This document shows, one piece after another, positions 8,071-11,404 of a stretch of DNA of 11,404 nucleotides. Positions within the stretch are counted from its first letter, which is position 1. Each line of letters starts with the position of its first letter. Source of the stretch: Conidiobolus incongruus B7586. Taxonomy: Eukaryota; Entomophthoromycota; Entomophthoromycetes; Entomophthorales; Conidiobolaceae. The notes under the pieces are model-generated. The model was given only the letters and a program-made list of their open reading frames with translations. It was not told where the DNA came from and made no database searches. The stretch is taken from NCBI GenBank assembly GCA_000697335.1, contig JNEM01012057.1:1-11404 (forward strand). The letters run 5' to 3'. The translations under genes and the position numbers were made by a program.

Positions 8071-9396
8071 ATGTCTGCCGCAAGAGTTTATTTGGGTCGC
8101 TTATCTCGCGATGCCCGAGAACGTGATATTGAAAAATTATTCAGAGGCTTTGATATTAGAGAAATTACTTTGAAGAATGGGTTTGGTTTTATTGTAAGTT
8201 GTTTGTTTACCCCTTAATGCATTGCTAATTCAGCATCATTCCAAAACTTGAATCCAAATTTTCTAGATTTTTATTCTAACTCACACAATATTTAATTTTT
8301 ATGTGATATATTAGGAATTCCGTGATTTTAAAGATGCTCAAGATGCTGTTTATGACTTTAATGGACGTGACTTTCTTGGTGAAAGGTAAAACCAGATATT
8401 AACACAATAATTGATTTTCTTAAATTACAGTAGACTAATTGTTGAACATGCTCGTGGTCAACGCGATCGTTATTCTCGTTCAGACCGTTTTGACAGACAT
8501 GACAGACATGACAGATATCCTGAACGGTAATTTATTTTACAAATATTCAATAATTTGAATATTTTAATATTATTTGTTTAGTCGTCACAATCCCCCTACT
8601 AGAACTCAACATCGTCTTATTGTGGAGAATCTTTCTTCAAATGCTACTTGGCAGGTACTTGGTCTTTTCCCCTCTTTATCTTAAAATTTGTCTTTTATCT
8701 CTATATCAAACTGGATATTACCAGCTTTCAATTGCAAACAAATCCACAACTCTCCAAGGCTTACAGCTAAGAAAGTGTGGTGTCCTTTTTGACCCATTCA
8801 GTGATCTTTTAAATAATGGACTTTTTTGTTTGCTATTTCTCATGTTAAATGGTTCCTAATATCTATCTACTCTTTCCAGGATCTCAAGGATCACTTCCGC
8901 AAGGCTGGTGAGGTTACTTTTGCTGATTGTCACAAATACCGTGAGGGAGAAGGGTGGGAAATCATCGAATTATATATATTTCATATTAACATTTAGAAAT
9001 GTGTAGTATTGTCGAGTTCGCTACCAGTGAAGGTTTGAAAGAAGCCATTAAGACTCTTGACAATACTGAACTCCGTGGTCGTCGTATTATCATCCGTAAT
9101 GTAAGTTTCTTTTGATAATTATTAAAATAAACGATATATTCATAGTGTTATAGGATGAATCTCGTGGTCGTCGTCACGATTCTCGTTCTCCTCGCCGCAG
9201 AAACTCCCGTTCTCCTCGCCGTGATCGTGGACATGATGATGAAGACAGACCTCGTCGTCCATCTCATTCCCAATCTCCCCATGATGATCGCCGTCACAGC
9301 GATCGTGAGCGCCACCATGATGATGACAAATCTCCTCGCGATGAACCTGGTCGCTCACCTAATGATCGCCACCCAGCCCCTGCTGATGAAGAGTAA
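8071..9396 (+). CDS. SR splicing factor, SRSF4/5/6 (B52/SRp55) type, copy 2
   Basis: Seven exons: 8071-8193, 8315-8385, 8434-8526, 8582-8654, 8880-8953, 9007-9100 and 9154-9396. They give 256 residues, with the same intron positions and phases as copy 1. Exons 1, 2, 5 and 6 have exactly the same lengths as in copy 1 (123, 71, 74 and 94 nt). RRM1 (about 5-72) has RNP2 VYLGRL and RNP1 NGFGFIEF but lacks the Gly found in copy 1 (RGYGDI becomes RGFDI), a one-codon loss before strand beta-2. The linker is longer because of a DRH repeat. The pseudo-RRM (about 106-176) has TWQDLKD (118-124) instead of SWQDLKD. The Arg/Ser tail (177-256) is shorter, with three RSP motifs, and rich in Asp and His. Intron 5 has a weak GTGGGA donor; intron 2 ends in a tandem acceptor. 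The frame is intact throughout, so it looks functional, perhaps with a diverged role. Confidence 0.9.
8428..8433 (+). promoter_or_regulatory. NAGNAG tandem splice acceptor, intron 2 of copy 2
   Basis: CAGTAG offers two acceptors three bases apart. The distal TAG gives Gly-Glu-Arg-Leu-Ile-Val, matching copy 1 (Gly-Asp-Arg-Leu) and the family. The proximal CAG inserts one Ser (Gly-Glu-Ser-Arg-Leu) and makes a 257-residue protein. The insertion would fall just before the last strand of RRM1. I used the distal site because of homology, although the first AG in such pairs is often favoured. Confidence 0.6.
8492..8518 (+). repeat. Three-copy 9-bp tandem repeat in exon 3 of copy 2
   Basis: GACAGACAT occurs at 8492-8500 and 8501-8509, followed by GACAGATAT at 8510-8518. 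They encode DRH, DRH and DRY in the linker between the two RRMs. The repeat accounts for most of the extra 33 bases of this exon relative to copy 1, and it keeps the frame. Confidence 0.85.
8655..8879 (+). other. Intron 4 of SR gene copy 2: long, conserved, probably regulated
   Basis: At 225 bp it is four to five times longer than introns 2, 3, 5 and 6 of this gene. The first 30 bases (8655-8684) are identical to copy 1, including the weak GTACTT donor and an in-frame TAA. The block 8719-8797 matches 4558-4636 at 70 of 79 bases, and the last 65 or so bases are again similar, including TTCCTAAT. From the internal TACAG acceptor (AG at 8764-8765) the upstream frame stays open to a TAA at 8858-8860. 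This starts [10 protein letters not shown], which is also the start of the equivalent frame in copy 1. Confidence 0.75.
9175..9222 (+). repeat. Two 24-bp repeats encoding SRSPRR units (copy 2)
   Basis: Units at 9175-9198 and 9199-9222 encode HDSRSPRR and RNSRSPRR. They are homologous to the three units in copy 1, one fewer here. Confidence 0.75.
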
Positions 9397-9445
9397 TTAT
9401 TCTTTGTATCTGCTTTAATATATTTTTAACCCTATTTTAATTTAG
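9393..9445 (+). other. Possible optional intron spanning the stop codon (copy 2)
   Basis: As in copy 1, the final GAG TAA TT contains a GTAATT donor (9393), and an AATTTAG acceptor ends at 9445, giving a 53-bp intron. Splicing would replace Glu-stop with Glu-Tyr-stop (TAA at 9450-9452). The bases after both acceptors share TATTAATT. The unspliced stop at 9394-9396 is the default annotation. Confidence 0.35.
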
Positions 9446-9452
9446 ATATTAA

Positions 9453-11404
9453 TTATTCAATTATTTCGAATCTCTATAATTTTTAAGTACCAGTACCATT
9501 TCACTTTCATTTTATTTAGGTTAAACTCATGAATATTGGCTCACTATTACATGTTGAATACTCATTATTATCTTTATATTATATTGTCAATGGTTATTGT
9601 ACAATCTTCTTTTGATATTTCCATTATATCTAGGCATTTGATTCTATCATTTAATGTTCCTATTTTATTTTATTCCAAAATTCAGTTTCATTATTTTTCC
9701 TTTTTAATATATTCGATTTATACATGTAAAACGAGTTTTTTTCTTTTTTGCCATTTCAATTATTATTCCGTTTTATTAATTTTTTCTTATTCTTTCAATC
9801 TAAAATATTGAAGCACAAATCATTCTTTGTTTGAATTTCGAAAATTTATATTTTAATATTCACAGATACTTAACAATGAAACCCATTATTATCATCATTT
9901 AGTTTCTTTTGTTTAAAATATGGATTTTATTTATTCATTTTGGACTATATATTCTACTTAAAGAATTTATATCTACTAGCAGCTTTACATTAATCATATC
10001 ATAAATTCAGCTTAATCATTACTATCTATTAAATGTATGATCTCTTCTGAACATGTCCATTTTCAATTTTTAAAGAATTTATTCTCTACAATAATTCATT
10101 CAATTTGTATTTTTAAAATTCGATTTCTTAAGCCAACTTTATATCATCAATATAAACCAAACTTTAATTCTGTTATTTAATTTTTATTTTTAAAAGTGAA
10201 TTGATGTCATTAAACTTGAATTAGTTTTTTAATGGTTAAAATTATTTTATATGTTATGACATATATTAATTCATCTTTATTTTAATTATATATTATAATA
10301 TTATTAATATAATCAAAATATATTTATTCATTTGAGAAATAATATTTTTTATTGATAGCTCTATTATCAATATTAATATCAATTTAAATTGAATAATTAC
10401 AAAATGTATTCCAATTGAACATGCTCAAGATTCATCACTATAACATGATTATTAACAATCTAAAAATATATATTTAAATCTTTTTATATATTATATTACT
10501 ATCATTTTGACTTTTATATTTAGGACAAGATTCATTTGATTGGCCAAATAAAAATATCATTTGATTTAAATTAAATCATAATTCTTGAGTTTGTTATTCA
10601 GATTTTGGTTTTGACCAAGAGTTTATATAATATAAAGTTTTTAATATTTTTTATAAATTCTATATTTTTATCAAATCCTTTGCACAATTTTATGATATTA
10701 AAGTTTAATTGAATCTAATCGCTCTAGATGCAAACTATGGCAAGGTATTCAATATAAAAGGCTATTTAGTTTTGTTGAATGGAAATAACCAATATTTATT
10801 ATTTAGTATATTTCATAAAATGAGATCTTAAAAAATGAACAAGTTTTTGATAGTTTGAACATTTTGAGCTTAAATTCAAGAATTTAATTTTTGTCAAGTG
10901 TGTCAGTTTTGATCAATTGATGTAATAAAAAAATAACATGAATATAAACAGTCTAAACATATCTAGTAGTGAAATAGATACTAATGGTAATAACATAATC
11001 CCAATAAGTAAATATTTCTGGACCTACTAATTGAATATTATAATGAAATGTGTGCTTGATAACTAAACCTTGTGAATCATTGCATCTTGGTTGTTGAAAT
11101 CGAAGATTGTCCAATGAAGTTTGACAATTTGAATAAAAGCTATGTATCCCTCATATTGACTTTGAACTGATATACAAGTGGATTTTTTAATTAACCTTAT
11201 TCAAACCCCTTATTAGATTGTCCTATATAAAAATAATCTTTTCTTTTGAGTATTTTCTTAAAATTTATACATTATAGTTAACTTTATAAACTATTACCTT
11301 GAATTTAAAATAATGGGAAATTTTTTAATTTCCAATTTTTCAAACATATTATTAGTTTGAAATAAATAAATATATACAAAGTTAATAAGAAATTATATAT
11401 TTTT
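9453..11404. other. Downstream AT-rich region with no recognised gene
   Basis: About 2 kb follow copy 2. The first few hundred bases should include its 3' untranslated region. The 91-codon open stretch at 9536-9811 is rich in Ile, Phe, Tyr and Ser with no motif and is probably chance. From about 10900 to 11220 the sequence becomes slightly less AT-rich, which could mark the edge of a gene or repeat beyond the window. I found no protein match, tRNA or terminal repeat there. Confidence 0.5.

Noticed and set aside
8620-8859. Separate 79-codon gene over exon 4 and intron 4 of copy 2
   Set aside because: It overlaps a well-supported exon and intron. The part from about 8766 is discussed as a possible alternative splice product, not as a gene with its own start.
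9536-9811. 91-codon open frame after copy 2
   Set aside because: Same reasons: low-complexity Ile/Phe/Tyr/Ser content and no recognisable domain.
1-11404. CRISPR array, bacterial operons, tRNA genes
   Set aside because: No regularly spaced repeats, no ribosome-binding-site-led gene series and no tRNA-like T-loop with matching arms were seen; the genes have spliceosomal introns.

Overview
The window is extremely AT-rich eukaryotic DNA. It looks fungal: short introns of about 50 bp, CTAAT-type branch points, compact genes and mutated Tc1/mariner copies. An early-diverging fungus with an AT-rich genome (a Glomeromycotina-like lineage, for example) would fit, but nothing here proves the taxon. 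No bacterial features, rRNA or tRNA genes were seen.

Region 1 (1 to about 3140) is a transposon graveyard. A Tc1-like DNA transposon, transposase on the minus strand, fills 412-1970. It has inverted ends of about 200 bp, each carrying two copies of a 12-bp motif, an IR/DR layout like that of Sleeping Beauty-type elements. Next to it, on the plus strand, is a decayed mariner (DD34D) element at about 2015-3143. Both transposases carry changes that look like C-to-T on either strand: Asp to Asn, Pro to Leu, and Trp or Gln to stop. This resembles repeat-induced point mutation (RIP).

Region 2 (3959-9396) holds two tandem, same-strand paralogous genes for SR splicing factors of the SRSF4/5/6 (B52, SRp55) type. 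Each has a canonical RRM, a pseudo-RRM with the diagnostic SWQDLKD (TWQDLKD in the second copy), and a C-terminal Arg/Ser region. Both have seven coding exons with identical intron positions and phases. Copy 1 encodes 268 residues and copy 2 encodes 256. About 2.7 kb of AT-rich DNA without a recognisable gene separates them, and about 2 kb of similar sequence follows copy 2.

The most interesting signal is intron 4, which splits the invariant heptapeptide between Gln and Asp in both genes. It is four to six times longer than most of the other introns and is conserved between paralogs while the others have drifted. Its first 30 bases are identical in both genes and read in frame to a shared stop codon. 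A second 79-base block is identical at 70 positions and looks like a cryptic exon or RNA structure. This fits unproductive-splicing autoregulation, which SR genes are known to use in animals and plants. A possible optional intron spanning the stop codon of both genes, and a NAGNAG acceptor in copy 2, are secondary splicing features.
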